Positions 8,621-16,769 of a stretch of DNA of 64,000 bases are shown here, in pieces. Numbering within the stretch: position 1 is the first letter of the stretch; every line of letters begins with the position of its first letter. Under the pieces are notes generated by a model. That model was not told where the DNA came from. It was given only the letters and a program-made list of their open reading frames with translations, and did not search any database. This DNA is from Bordetella genomosp. 5. Lineage in GTDB: Bacteria; Pseudomonadota; Gammaproteobacteria; Burkholderiales; Burkholderiaceae_B. The translations under genes were made by a program, and so were the position numbers. The DNA lies in the NCBI RefSeq assembly GCF_002261475.1, contig NZ_NEVN01000002.1, positions 248,001 to 312,000 of the forward strand, written 5' to 3'.

Positions 8621-9676
8621 TCAGGGTGCGTAGCCTTTGAGCACGTCGTCGATCACGCGCTTGATCGAGGCCGGGCTGGCGGCCGTCACATACCAGGCGT
8701 ACGGGTCGGCGAACACCACGCGGCCGTTCTTCCAGGCGTTGGTCTGGCGCAGCAGTGGGTTTCCGATGGACTCGGCCGTGAGCACGGGCCGGCGTTCCAT
8801 GACCGCCGTGCGATCCACGAGGTAGATCACGTCGGGATTGGTCTGCTGGATGAACTCGCTGGACACCGGGTGTCCATGCAATCCGCTCTGCGCGCCCGGG
8901 TTGGCGGGCTTTACACCCAGCGCGCCGAAGATGAAGCCGTAGCGCGAGTGTTCGCCGAATGCGCTGAAGGCGCCGTTGTTGTGAATGATGACCAGCGCCT
9001 TTTCCGGTCGGCCGGCGATGATGTCGCGAGCCGCCGCAACCTGCGCGTCGATCTCGGCCACCTTTTCACGCGCGGCCTCCTGCTTGCCGAAGATGTCGCC
9101 CAGCGTCGTCAGGTGATGCTTGATCAGCTCGATGTGATTGGACTGGCTGTCCCGGTAGTCCACGTCGAAATGAAGCGTCGGCGCGATCTCGGTCAAGGCC
9201 CTGTATTGATTGGCCTGCAGCGACGTGATCAGGATCAGGTCGGGCCTGGCCGCGTGGACACGCTCCAGATTGGGCTGCACGATCGCGCCCAGATCCAGCA
9301 CCTTGGGATCGTCCTTGTACCTGGCGAGAAAATCGGGCACGAAGTCCTTCGGCATGCCGACGACCGGTACGCCCAGCTGATCCAGGAAATCGACCTCGTT
9401 CATATCGAGCGCCGCGACGCGTTGGGGCCGCGTGGCGATCTCCGTGGTGCCGAGTGCGTGCCGCACCGTGATCGGCGCGCCGCTAGCCGCCGCGCCGGCC
9501 GCCGCGCTGGCCGCCGCGCTAGCCGCCGCGCTCTGCGGCGTTGCGCTCGGTGTGGCGCCCTGTGTGGTGGCCGGCTGTGCGGGCGGGGCGGGCGCGCGCT
9601 CGCAGCCCTGCAGGGCGAGTGCGGCGCCGAGCAGCACAGGTAGCGTCCAGCGTCCGGGCCGATGAGGGCGAATCAT
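8621..9676 (-). CDS. Siderophore ABC transporter substrate-binding lipoprotein (FatB/CeuE-like)
   Basis: 351-residue periplasmic binding protein of the FecB/CeuE class. Lipobox LQGC with Cys25, then an Ala/Ser-rich flexible linker to about residue 68 built from short repeated GCC-rich codons. The binding fold begins at ITVRHALG, with RVAALDMNEVDFLDQLGVPVVG as the first lobe and a two-lobe helical-backbone fold. AGGAGA lies about six bases before the ATG. Position between the permeases and the receptor matches the fatDCBA order of Vibrio. It probably delivers ferric siderophore to the two FecCD permeases. Confidence 0.9.
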   Translation of the reverse strand: MIRPHRPGRWTLPVLLGAALALQGCERAPAPPAQPATTQGATPSATPQSAAASAAASAAAGAAASGAPITVRHALGTTEIATRPQRVAALDMNEVDFLDQLGVPVVGMPKDFVPDFLARYKDDPKVLDLGAIVQPNLERVHAARPDLILITSLQANQYRALTEIAPTLHFDVDYRDSQSNHIELIKHHLTTLGDIFGKQEAAREKVAEIDAQVAAARDIIAGRPEKALVIIHNNGAFSAFGEHSRYGFIFGALGVKPANPGAQSGLHGHPVSSEFIQQTNPDVIYLVDRTAVMERRPVLTAESIGNPLLRQTNAWKNGRVVFADPYAWYVTAASPASIKRVIDDVLKGYAP

Positions 9677-9716
9677 GTCGTTCTCCTGATGAAAAGGGTT
9701 GCACAGGGCGCGTGTG

Positions 9717-10682
9717 TCATGGGTGGGACCCGCGATGCCGTGCCATGCGGGTGAGAAACCAGGCGCCGCACACCAGGTTCACCAGAATCCCGACGGTCGT
9801 CCGGTAGTTGAAGAGGTGTTCGACCGCGAGCTGCGCCACGATGAAGATCGCGATCGCAATCGCGCAGGCGGTGGACAAGGTGGCGCGGTGGCGGCCATCT
9901 CGAGCCAGCGCGTAGGCGAGGTTGGCCACGAAGATGCCCATGAAAGCGGTGGGGCCGAGCAGGCTGGTGGATACCGCGACCAGCATCGCGATCAGGGCGA
10001 GTTGCCACCGAACCGCGCGGCCATGGTCCACGCCCAGCGAGATCGCCTGCCCCCGGCCCAGCGACAGCACGTCGAGCGTGGGCAGGGTCCGGACCCCCGC
10101 CGCGCACACGGCCAGTACCACCAGCGCCGCCGGCAGCAATTGCGCGAGCTCGGCGCGATTGAATGAGGCCTGGCTCATGCCCAGCAACATGGAAAATTCG
10201 CCCGGGCTTGTCGTGAGCTGGACGAATTGGGTGAAGGTGCCGATCACCACCGTCAGCACCAGGCCCACCAGCAGCAGGAAATACACATTGGTTTGATCGC
10301 CGCGCAGCAGCCAGCGGTGGATGGCCCATGAGTAGCCGAGCATCGTCAGCGCCGACACGACGAAGTTGCCGGTGGCACTCAGCAGCGCCAGGCTCTGCGT
10401 ACCGAGCGCCAGGATCAGAAGCGCCTGCAGCATCAGGTAGATGGCCTCGTATCCCATGATGGCCGGCGTCAGGATGCGGTTGCCCGTGATGGTCTGAAAG
10501 GCGATCGATGACCACGCGACGCAGACGCCGCCGATGCCCATGGCGGCCAGGCGGATCAGGCGTTTCGGGATCACATAGCCGAAGTCCAGGCCCGACCGGA
10601 AGAACACGAAGATCAGGGCCAGCGCCGCAACGCTGGTCCAGAGCGCGGGCAGTCGCCAGCCGAAGCGCTGCGCACGTGTCAT
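9717..10682 (-). CDS. FecCD-type iron-siderophore permease, second subunit (FatC-like)
   Basis: 321-residue integral inner-membrane permease with about nine hydrophobic segments. The central NRILTPAIMGYEAIYLMLQ region replaces the NPLADP motif of vitamin B12-type permeases, as in FatC/CeuC proteins. GPTAFMGIFVANLAYAL is the conserved cytoplasmic coupling region. The ATG overlaps the stop of the upstream permease by ATGA (10679-10682), which sets the start; the open frame continues upstream only as a shadow. It should form a heterodimer with the 10679-11620 product. Confidence 0.9.
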   Translation of the reverse strand: MTRAQRFGWRLPALWTSVAALALIFVFFRSGLDFGYVIPKRLIRLAAMGIGGVCVAWSSIAFQTITGNRILTPAIMGYEAIYLMLQALLILALGTQSLALLSATGNFVVSALTMLGYSWAIHRWLLRGDQTNVYFLLLVGLVLTVVIGTFTQFVQLTTSPGEFSMLLGMSQASFNRAELAQLLPAALVVLAVCAAGVRTLPTLDVLSLGRGQAISLGVDHGRAVRWQLALIAMLVAVSTSLLGPTAFMGIFVANLAYALARDGRHRATLSTACAIAIAIFIVAQLAVEHLFNYRTTVGILVNLVCGAWFLTRMARHRGSHP

Positions 10683-11620
10683 CGCCGGTTCCTGAGGATG
10701 AGCGCGAGAAACAGGACGCCGCCGACTCCGCCGGCCGTCAAGCCGATGGGCACTTCGTAGGGGTGGATGAGGATGCGACCGAGGATGTCGCACACCAGCA
10801 GCAGCGACGCGCCGCCCAGCGCGACCATGGGCAAGGTGCGCCCGAGGTTGTCGCCATAGTGCAGCGCGATCAGATTCGGCACGACCAGGCCGACGAACGG
10901 AATCGCGCCGACCGTAATCACCGTGACGGACACCGTGACGGCGACCAGCAACAGGCCCAGCGCGACGGTGGCGGCGTAGTTCAGCCCCAGGCTGTGCGCC
11001 ACGTCTTCGCCCATGCCCAGCACCGTGAAGCGGTGCGCGTACAAATACGTGAGCACCACGATCGGCAGGATCAGGTAGACGACCTCGTAGTTGCCCTGCA
11101 CGATCTTCGAGAAGTCGCCGAGCAACCAGCCCTGCATGCTCTGAAGAATGTTGTTGCGGTAGGCGTAGAACTCGGCGAGCGCGCTGAGCACGCCGCCATA
11201 CATGAGCCCGATCACCGGCACGAGCACCGTGTTCTTGACCCGGATGCGCCGCACGATGGCCACGAACATGAGGCCGGCGGCAAAGCAGAACGCCAGCGCG
11301 CACACCATGCGAGCCGCCACGCCGGCGCCCGGGATGAGCGTGATCGATACCAGGATGCCGAGTTTCGCCGCATCCAGTCCGCCGGAAGTCGCGGGCTCGA
11401 CAAACTTGTTGCGCACGATGTGCTGCAGAATCACGCCGCAAACCGATAGCCCCACGCCCGTCAGCACCAGCGTGGCGAGTCGGGGCAGCCTGCTGGCGGT
11501 CAGCGTGAGCCAGGTGTCACCGGACAGGGTGGCCCATTGCGACCACGCCACCTCGCGCGCGCCCACGAAGAGCGACGCGCCACATAGCGCGGCGAAGAGG
11601 GCCAGCCAGCGTGCGGACAT
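10679..11620 (-). CDS. FecCD-type iron-siderophore permease, first subunit (FatD-like)
   Basis: 313-residue permease of the FecCD family. RLPRLATLVLTGVGLSVCGVI near residue 45 is the family N-terminal signature, NKFVEPATSGG the central motif, and GAIPFVGLVVPNLIALHYG the coupling helix that normally contacts an FecE-type ATPase. The start at 11620 overlaps the stop of the preceding ABC gene by ATGA. No FecE/FepC-type ATPase gene is present anywhere in the operon, so either an ATPase from another locus serves it or the adjacent fused ABC proteins do the energising. Confidence 0.9.
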   Translation of the reverse strand: MSARWLALFAALCGASLFVGAREVAWSQWATLSGDTWLTLTASRLPRLATLVLTGVGLSVCGVILQHIVRNKFVEPATSGGLDAAKLGILVSITLIPGAGVAARMVCALAFCFAAGLMFVAIVRRIRVKNTVLVPVIGLMYGGVLSALAEFYAYRNNILQSMQGWLLGDFSKIVQGNYEVVYLILPIVVLTYLYAHRFTVLGMGEDVAHSLGLNYAATVALGLLLVAVTVSVTVITVGAIPFVGLVVPNLIALHYGDNLGRTLPMVALGGASLLLVCDILGRILIHPYEVPIGLTAGGVGGVLFLALILRNRR

Positions 11621-13380
11621 CAGGAGCGAGCCCCTCGAGGCGTGACGACGCGCCAGCGCTTCGCCATGCGGCGCTGCTCGAGGAAATGCGCGTAGTGGCC
11701 CTGGCTTGTCGCCAGCTGCGCCAGGGTGCCTTGCTCGACGACCGCGCCGCGCTCCAGGACGACGATCTGATCGGCCATGGCGACGGTGGCGAGCTGATGC
11801 GCGATCACCACCAACGTGCGGCGGCCTCGCAGCCGCGCGAGTGCCTGGGCGATGACGGCCTGGCTTTCGGCGTCGAGCGCCGCGGTCGCCTCGTCCACGA
11901 GCAGGATCGGGGCGTTCTTGATCAAGGCGCGCGCGATCGCAACACGCTGGCGTTCCCCGGCCGAGAGACGTGCGCCGCCTTCTCCGACGGGCGTGTCCAG
12001 TCCTTGCGGCAATCGCAGCAATAGCGATTCGGCGCCCGCCTCGCACAGGGCCGCCACGATCTGCGCGTCGTCCGCGTCGGGCCTGCCGAGCCGGACGTTA
12101 TCGGCGATCGTGCCCGAGAAGAGAAAGCTCTCCTGAAATATCTGACTGATCTGCGCCGCCAGTTGCGGCTCGGTCATGTCGCGGACGTCGACCCCGCCCA
12201 CGAGCACGCTGCCCTGGTGCACGTCGAAGAAGCGTGCGATCAGGCGGACGAGGGTGGTCTTGCCCGATCCCGATTCGCCGATCAGCGCAGTCATGGTGCC
12301 CGGCGCGATGCGCAGGCTGACGTCGTGGAGCACGTCGGGGCCGTTGTCGTCGTAGCCAAAATGCACGTTGCGCAGCTCGATGCCCGCATCGTGCGGCACG
12401 CGAGGCGTCGCGGGCGCCGGCAACGGGGCGGCGGCGAGGATCGCCTGCACCTCGTCGAGCTGCCCGGTGGCGCCGCGCAGCACATCTCCGTAGCTCGCCA
12501 CTTCGAGCAGCGAGTCGATGAAGCGGGCGGCCAGCAACAGGGCAATCACGACACCGGCCGACTCGCCCGGCAGCCCGCCTTGCGGCGCCGCGCCCGCCCA
12601 CGCCACCACGGCGAACAGCATGACCGCAAAGACGGCCTGGACGCCCCACATCGTCAACACCGAGGATCCCGCCGAGAGCCAGATCAGCCGTCCGCCGGCC
12701 TGCTGTTGCCGTTCGAAGGTCTCGGTCAGCCAGCGCGTGCTGCCGCCCTCGCCGTTGAAGGCGCGCAGCAACGCCTGCGCCTGCGCGAACTCGACCACGC
12801 GTTGGCTGGCGTCCGCAAAGCGCTGCTGGTAGAGGCTGTCGGCGCGGCGTGCGAGCCGGCGCGTGAGTCCCATGAGCGCGGCGGTAAGCGGCAGGGCGGC
12901 CAGGCCGATCAGACCCAGCGGCGCGTGCAGCCAGAACAGGGCAGCCAGCAGGACCGCGGGTGTCACCACGCCACTGATCACTGGCGTCAGTACGTGAGCG
13001 GGAAGCTGGGCGATGCTCATCATGCCCTGCGTCATCACATGGCCGAGCCTGGCAGTGTTTTGCGGCGTAAACCATCCCGCGGGCAACCGCGCGACGTGGT
13101 CGCCGAGGCGATGACGCGCGTCCTGCAGCAGCGCCACGCCCACCCGTACACCGGCACGTTCCACCACGCCCCGGAGTGCCCAGCATGCCGCCATGCCGGC
13201 CAGCAGGACGGCAAGCCACATCCTCGCGGCGGACATGTCGCCCGTCAGCAGCGCGCCGACGACCGGCACCAGTGCCGTGAGGGCCAGACCGCACAGCAGT
13301 CCATAAACGACGGCAAGCGCGAGATATCGCCGCAGCACCGGCGACGTCTCGCCCAGCAACGCAAAAAGGGTCTTCAGCAT
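11620..13380 (-). CDS. Fused ABC half-transporter, second of a heterodimer (YbtQ/IrtB-like)
   Basis: 586-residue exporter-fold ABC protein: six transmembrane segments in residues 1-310, nucleotide-binding domain after that. Walker A is GESGSGKTT near residue 367, the signature is LSAGERQR (Ala replacing the usual second Gly) near 472, Walker B is ILLVDEATA, and the H-loop is IAHQLA. It overlaps the preceding ABC gene by seven bases. In Yersinia (YbtPQ) and mycobacteria (IrtAB) such pairs import ferric siderophores despite the exporter fold. Location inside a siderophore uptake operon favours that role, but siderophore export cannot be excluded. Confidence 0.85.
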   Translation of the reverse strand: MLKTLFALLGETSPVLRRYLALAVVYGLLCGLALTALVPVVGALLTGDMSAARMWLAVLLAGMAACWALRGVVERAGVRVGVALLQDARHRLGDHVARLPAGWFTPQNTARLGHVMTQGMMSIAQLPAHVLTPVISGVVTPAVLLAALFWLHAPLGLIGLAALPLTAALMGLTRRLARRADSLYQQRFADASQRVVEFAQAQALLRAFNGEGGSTRWLTETFERQQQAGGRLIWLSAGSSVLTMWGVQAVFAVMLFAVVAWAGAAPQGGLPGESAGVVIALLLAARFIDSLLEVASYGDVLRGATGQLDEVQAILAAAPLPAPATPRVPHDAGIELRNVHFGYDDNGPDVLHDVSLRIAPGTMTALIGESGSGKTTLVRLIARFFDVHQGSVLVGGVDVRDMTEPQLAAQISQIFQESFLFSGTIADNVRLGRPDADDAQIVAALCEAGAESLLLRLPQGLDTPVGEGGARLSAGERQRVAIARALIKNAPILLVDEATAALDAESQAVIAQALARLRGRRTLVVIAHQLATVAMADQIVVLERGAVVEQGTLAQLATSQGHYAHFLEQRRMAKRWRVVTPRGARS

Positions 13381-15173
13381 GGCGCTCCCTCCCGGGGCGT
13401 GGACGCCGCACTCTCAGCCCACAGGCGCGCGTAGCGTCCGGGGCGGGCCAGTAGCTCGGCGTGCGTGCCCTGTTCGACGATGGCCCCGCCTTCCATGACG
13501 AGGATGCGGTCCGCGTGCATCACCGTCTCGAGCCGGTGTGCGATGACAAGCACGGTGCGGTCTTGCGTGAAGCGGGCCAGCGCCTCCTGGACCAGCACTT
13601 CATTGACGGCGTCCATGCTGGCCGTGGGTTCGTCGAGTACCAGGACCGGCGGGTCGAGGAGCATGGCTCGGGCGATGTTCACGCGTTGGCGTTCGCCGCC
13701 CGAGAGCACGGCGTCCTCGCCGACGACGGAGTCATATCCCCGCGGCAGCGCGGCGATGCGCTCATGGATGTTCGCGGCGCGCGCGGCCGCTTCGATCTCG
13801 GACAGGCTTGCGCCGGCGCGGCCCAGCGCGATGTTCTCGCGCACACTGGCATGCAGCAGCCGCGACTCCTGCAACACGAAACCGATGCGCTGGTAGAGCT
13901 GCCTGCTGTCGACGTGGCGCAGGTCGGCGCCGCCCAGTGTGATGCGCCCCGCCGCGGGATCGAAGAAGCGCAGCAGCAGGCGTGCCACGGTCGACTTGCC
14001 CGCGCCCGATGCGCCGACGATGGCGGTCACGCTACCGGCGGCCAGCGTGAAGGTGACGTCGGACAGCGCGCGGTCATCGGAGCCGTAGCCGAAGCTCACC
14101 TGTTCGAAGCGGATCTCATGGCCGTCCGGCTGTTGCTGCCGCTCGGGGCTGACTGGTGCGATGACCGGCGTCTGAAGCATCGCCGACACACGCTGTGCTG
14201 CGCCGACGGCAGCGCCGAGGTCATGCAGCAGGGTGTGCAGCAACAGCAGCGGGGCGCAGATGCCAGGGGCGACCAGGGCGAAGGGCAGCACGTCCATCGG
14301 CGCGATCCATTCCAGACTCGCGAACAGCGTGCCGCCGGCCAGGACGAAGGCGAGCACTGTGACCGGAGCGATGAGGGCATGGGCGTGCGCCATCGCTGCA
14401 ACCAGCGGGCGGGTGAAGTCGGCAAACGCCTCGGCGAAGGCGTCGACGGCTTCCCGATAACTGGCGTGGGCGCGGCCCGTGGCGCCGAAGGCCTTGACCA
14501 CCGGGATGCCGCTCACGAACTCGACTGCCGTTGCGTTGATGCGTCCCAGCCGCGCCACGAACACGTTCATGTTGGCATTGCCGGCTTTCATTGCGTGGCG
14601 CAGGAACAGCAGAAAACCCGGAAAGGGCAGCAGGGCGACGACCGCCATGCGCCAATCCAGCGCGAACAGATAGACGACCGAGATCGCGATGGCGCCCACG
14701 GCACGCCCCACGGCCGTATAGAAATGCGCGGTCAGGCTGTGCAGGGTGCCGATGTCGTCCTGCAGCGCCTGTTTGATTTCGCCGGAAGCCCGGTCGGTGA
14801 ACCAACCCAGCGGCGCCTGGGCCAGGCGCTGGACGACGTCCAGGCGCAGGCGGTGGGTGAGGCGGTTGTCGGCAAGGTGCGCGATCAGCTCGGCTGCCGA
14901 CACCAGTGCCATCCCCAGGAACAGGCTCGCCACGCTGAAGCCGAGCGTTCGGGCGATGTCGTCAGGGGCGGACGAGGCGGTATCCGCCAGGGCCAGGGCG
15001 GCGGCATGCGCGATGCCGGCAAGCGGGGCCAAGGTCAGCATCGCGCCGAGGCCGGCCAGCACGCTGGCGACCGCCAGCAGCCTGCGGATCGGATGCAGAA
15101 TCTGACGGATCGGGCCGGGTGGGCGAGTGGACGGGCTCGCGGACGCGCCAGGATCGGAAACGCGGGAGTTCAT
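13374..15173 (-). CDS. Fused ABC half-transporter, first of a heterodimer (YbtP/IrtA-like)
   Basis: 599-residue exporter-fold ABC protein and first gene of the leftward iron operon. Transmembrane domain with six segments to about residue 330, then an ATPase domain: Walker A GASGAGKST near residue 388, signature LSGGERQR near 490, Walker B VLVLDEPTA and H-loop IAHRLE, all canonical. It lacks the N-terminal siderophore-reductase domain that mycobacterial IrtA carries. Its promoter region at 15276-15355 is shared with the divergent TetR gene. It is expected to pair with the next gene as a heterodimer. Confidence 0.85.
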   Translation of the reverse strand: MNSRVSDPGASASPSTRPPGPIRQILHPIRRLLAVASVLAGLGAMLTLAPLAGIAHAAALALADTASSAPDDIARTLGFSVASLFLGMALVSAAELIAHLADNRLTHRLRLDVVQRLAQAPLGWFTDRASGEIKQALQDDIGTLHSLTAHFYTAVGRAVGAIAISVVYLFALDWRMAVVALLPFPGFLLFLRHAMKAGNANMNVFVARLGRINATAVEFVSGIPVVKAFGATGRAHASYREAVDAFAEAFADFTRPLVAAMAHAHALIAPVTVLAFVLAGGTLFASLEWIAPMDVLPFALVAPGICAPLLLLHTLLHDLGAAVGAAQRVSAMLQTPVIAPVSPERQQQPDGHEIRFEQVSFGYGSDDRALSDVTFTLAAGSVTAIVGASGAGKSTVARLLLRFFDPAAGRITLGGADLRHVDSRQLYQRIGFVLQESRLLHASVRENIALGRAGASLSEIEAAARAANIHERIAALPRGYDSVVGEDAVLSGGERQRVNIARAMLLDPPVLVLDEPTASMDAVNEVLVQEALARFTQDRTVLVIAHRLETVMHADRILVMEGGAIVEQGTHAELLARPGRYARLWAESAASTPREGAPC

Positions 15174-15275
15174 GAAAAGCGCAGGAAATCAAACACTTGC
15201 CGCGTGGCGGCGGACCTTCTGCATGTCCGTGATGGCGCCGGAATCGGCCTGCTGCCGTTGCGTTTCCGTCACGGG

Positions 15276-15355
15276 GATGAGAATGAGTTGCAACACTATA
15301 AGCTAAATCTTGAAATAGTTGAAGCAAATAAACTAAATCGCGAAACAGGTTAAAG
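15276..15355. promoter_or_regulatory. Divergent promoter region of the iron operon with direct repeats and a Fur-like site
   Basis: An AT-rich island in a GC-rich context. For the leftward operon, TTCAAC (15318-15323, minus strand) and TATAGT (15295-15300) are spaced 17 bases. GATGAGAATGAGTTGCAAC at 15276-15294 lies where the transcript would start and resembles a degenerate Fur box. Two related direct repeats, AGCTAAATC.TGAAA (from 15301) and AACTAAATCGCGAAA (from 15331), are 30 bases apart, about three helical turns, and cover the -35 side; they are candidate sites for the TetR protein. All calls are by eye. Confidence 0.5.
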
Positions 15356-15390
15356 TCTCGGCTTTCGTATCGCGACTCACCGGCGTATCC

Positions 15391-16011
15391 ATGACTTCAT
15401 CAGAGCGGCCCGCCCCGCGCGGGCGCCCCCGGACCATCACGCACGAGCGCATTGCCGAGGCGGGCGTGCGAATCGGACTGCCGAACCTGTCCTACGCGCT
15501 GGTCGCGGCGGAGTTGGGCGTGAGTCATATGGCGCTCTACAAGCATGTCGCGAGCCTCGATGCCTTGAAATGCCTGGTCGCCGAGGAGATGTTTCGCCGC
15601 TGGGAAATTCCCCGGGCGCAGGCCGGGACCGGGCGCGCGGGCCTGAAGGCCTATCTCCAGGTGTTTGCCGCCGCGGTGCGCGACTTCGTCAGAGCGCACC
15701 CGGGCGTGACGCCGTTCACGATCCGGCGGCTGGCGGCGACGCCGGCCATGCTGGAGAAGATCGTGGCGCATCAACGCCATATCGCCGAGGCCTGTGAGCT
15801 ATCGATGGAGCAGGCGCGCTGGCTTCTCGCCACCATCGCCTTTCATGGCATGGCGGTGGCCGACACGGTGTATACGGTCGCCGGTCGCGCACCCGAGGTC
15901 GAGGCCGACCGGTCGGCGGAGGAAGCCGAAATGGAGGGAGAGCTGGAGCAGGGCATGCAGGCGCTGATTGCGGGGGCGCTGCTCATGTTGGACGAGGGCG
16001 CGCCCGGTTGA
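15391..16011 (+). CDS. TetR/AcrR family transcriptional regulator
   Basis: 206-residue regulator. The N-terminal helix-turn-helix occupies about residues 17-62 (ITHERIAEAGVRIGLPNLS, then VAAELGVSHMALYKHV), followed by an all-helical ligand-binding domain with the WLLATIAFHGMAVAD segment. Divergent transcription from the siderophore operon, across a short AT-rich region with direct repeats, suggests that it controls that operon and itself. The ligand is unknown; an iron or siderophore signal is inference only. Confidence 0.87.
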   Translation: MTSSERPAPRGRPRTITHERIAEAGVRIGLPNLSYALVAAELGVSHMALYKHVASLDALKCLVAEEMFRRWEIPRAQAGTGRAGLKAYLQVFAAAVRDFVRAHPGVTPFTIRRLAATPAMLEKIVAHQRHIAEACELSMEQARWLLATIAFHGMAVADTVYTVAGRAPEVEADRSAEEAEMEGELEQGMQALIAGALLMLDEGAPG

Positions 16012-16030
16012 ACGCCCGCCTGGGCCGCGC

Positions 16031-16393
16031 GTCCGGCTTGCCGCCCCCCGAGGGGGCTCTTTTTTGTCTTGGGGCGGCCCGGCGATGGGTGGACCCCCAC
16101 GCCGCGCCTTCGGCTTGCTGCCCCCCGAGGGGGCCGTTTTTGTCTTGGGGCGGCCCGGCGACAAAAAGTGCCCCCACGCTGCGCCTTCGGCTTGCTGCCC
16201 CCGAGGGGGCTTTTTTTGTCTTGGGACGGCCCGGCGACAAAAAGTGCCCCCACGCCGCGCCTTCGGCTTGCTGCCCCCCGAGGGGGCTCTTTTTTGTCTT
16301 GGGGCGGCCCGGCGACAAAAAAGGCCCCCACGCCGCGCCTTCGGCTTGCTGCCCCCCGAGGGGGCTTTTTTTGTCTTGGGGCGGCCCGGCGAC
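16031..16393. repeat. Five tandem copies of a hairpin-forming repeat, unit about 77-79 bp
   Basis: This 476-bp gap between tetR and minE has no gene. Each unit contains CTTCGGCTTGCTG, a CCCCCCGAGGGGGC hairpin, and a second hairpin whose arms are TTTTTGTC and GACAAAAA around the conserved loop TTGGG(G/A)CGGCCCGGC. The loop itself can pair GGG with CCC. Units 2-5 have complementary arms; in unit 1 the right arm is GATGGGTGG and no longer matches. A related array with different arms lies at 23107-23272. Open frames across it on both strands are spurious. Confidence 0.9.
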
Positions 16394-16421
16394 AAAAAAC
16401 CATCCCTAGGGATGGTTTTTT
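16394..16421. terminator. Palindromic terminator after the repeat array
   Basis: Perfect inverted repeat with core CCATCCCTAGGGATGG flanked by six A and six T, identical in its 28 bases to the centre of the palindrome at 6219-6266. It works in either direction between the convergent tetR and minE genes. Confidence 0.88.
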
Positions 16422-16487
16422 TGGGCAGAAGGCTCGCGGGATCGGGCGCCGCGCGCGGCGGCGCGGGCGATCCGCGGCGGCTTCGGA

Positions 16488-16766
16488 TCAGGCCTGGGCC
16501 TGGGCCTGCGCTTCGGCCTGCGGCATCTCGATCTTCACCTCCAGCACTTCCAGCGTGTCCTGGCGCTCGAGATGGACCTTGATGTCGTCCGGGTTGATCT
16601 TCACGTACTTGGAAATCACGGCGATGAGCTCCTGCTGCAATTGCGGCAGGTAGTCGGGCGAATCGCCGCGTCCGGAGCGTTCGTGGGCGAGGATGATCTG
16701 CAGGCGTTCTTTGGCAACGCTTGCCGTGGATTTCTTCTGGCCGAGCAGGAACGACAGGAACGACAT
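16488..16766 (-). CDS. minE: Cell division topological specificity factor MinE
   Basis: 92-residue MinE, which displaces MinC and stimulates the MinD ATPase to drive pole-to-pole oscillation. N-terminal amphipathic FLSFLLG targets the membrane, [13 protein letters not shown] is the anti-MinCD/MinD-contact helix, and the C-terminal dimerisation domain runs from about residue 35. The C-terminus ends in an EAQAQAQA tail not usual for the family. It starts three bases after the minD stop and is the last gene of minCDE. Confidence 0.96.
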   Translation of the reverse strand: MSFLSFLLGQKKSTASVAKERLQIILAHERSGRGDSPDYLPQLQQELIAVISKYVKINPDDIKVHLERQDTLEVLEVKIEMPQAEAQAQAQA

Positions 16767-16769
16767 TGA

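Noticed and set aside
13461-15353. 630-codon plus-strand frame antisense to the first ABC gene, and similar long antisense frames at 23427-25205 and 53433-55298
   Set aside because: High GC leaves opposite frames open; the translations are Arg/Gln/His-rich with no domain, while the other strand encodes intact known proteins.
16031-16393. CRISPR array
   Set aside because: Units are contiguous and self-complementary, with no unique spacers and no cas genes.
15799-16403. Long open frames on both strands through the 16-kb repeat array, with repeating Gly/Pro/Arg-rich translations
   Set aside because: They are by-products of the tandem repeat; no ribosome-binding site, and translation periodicity equals the DNA repeat.
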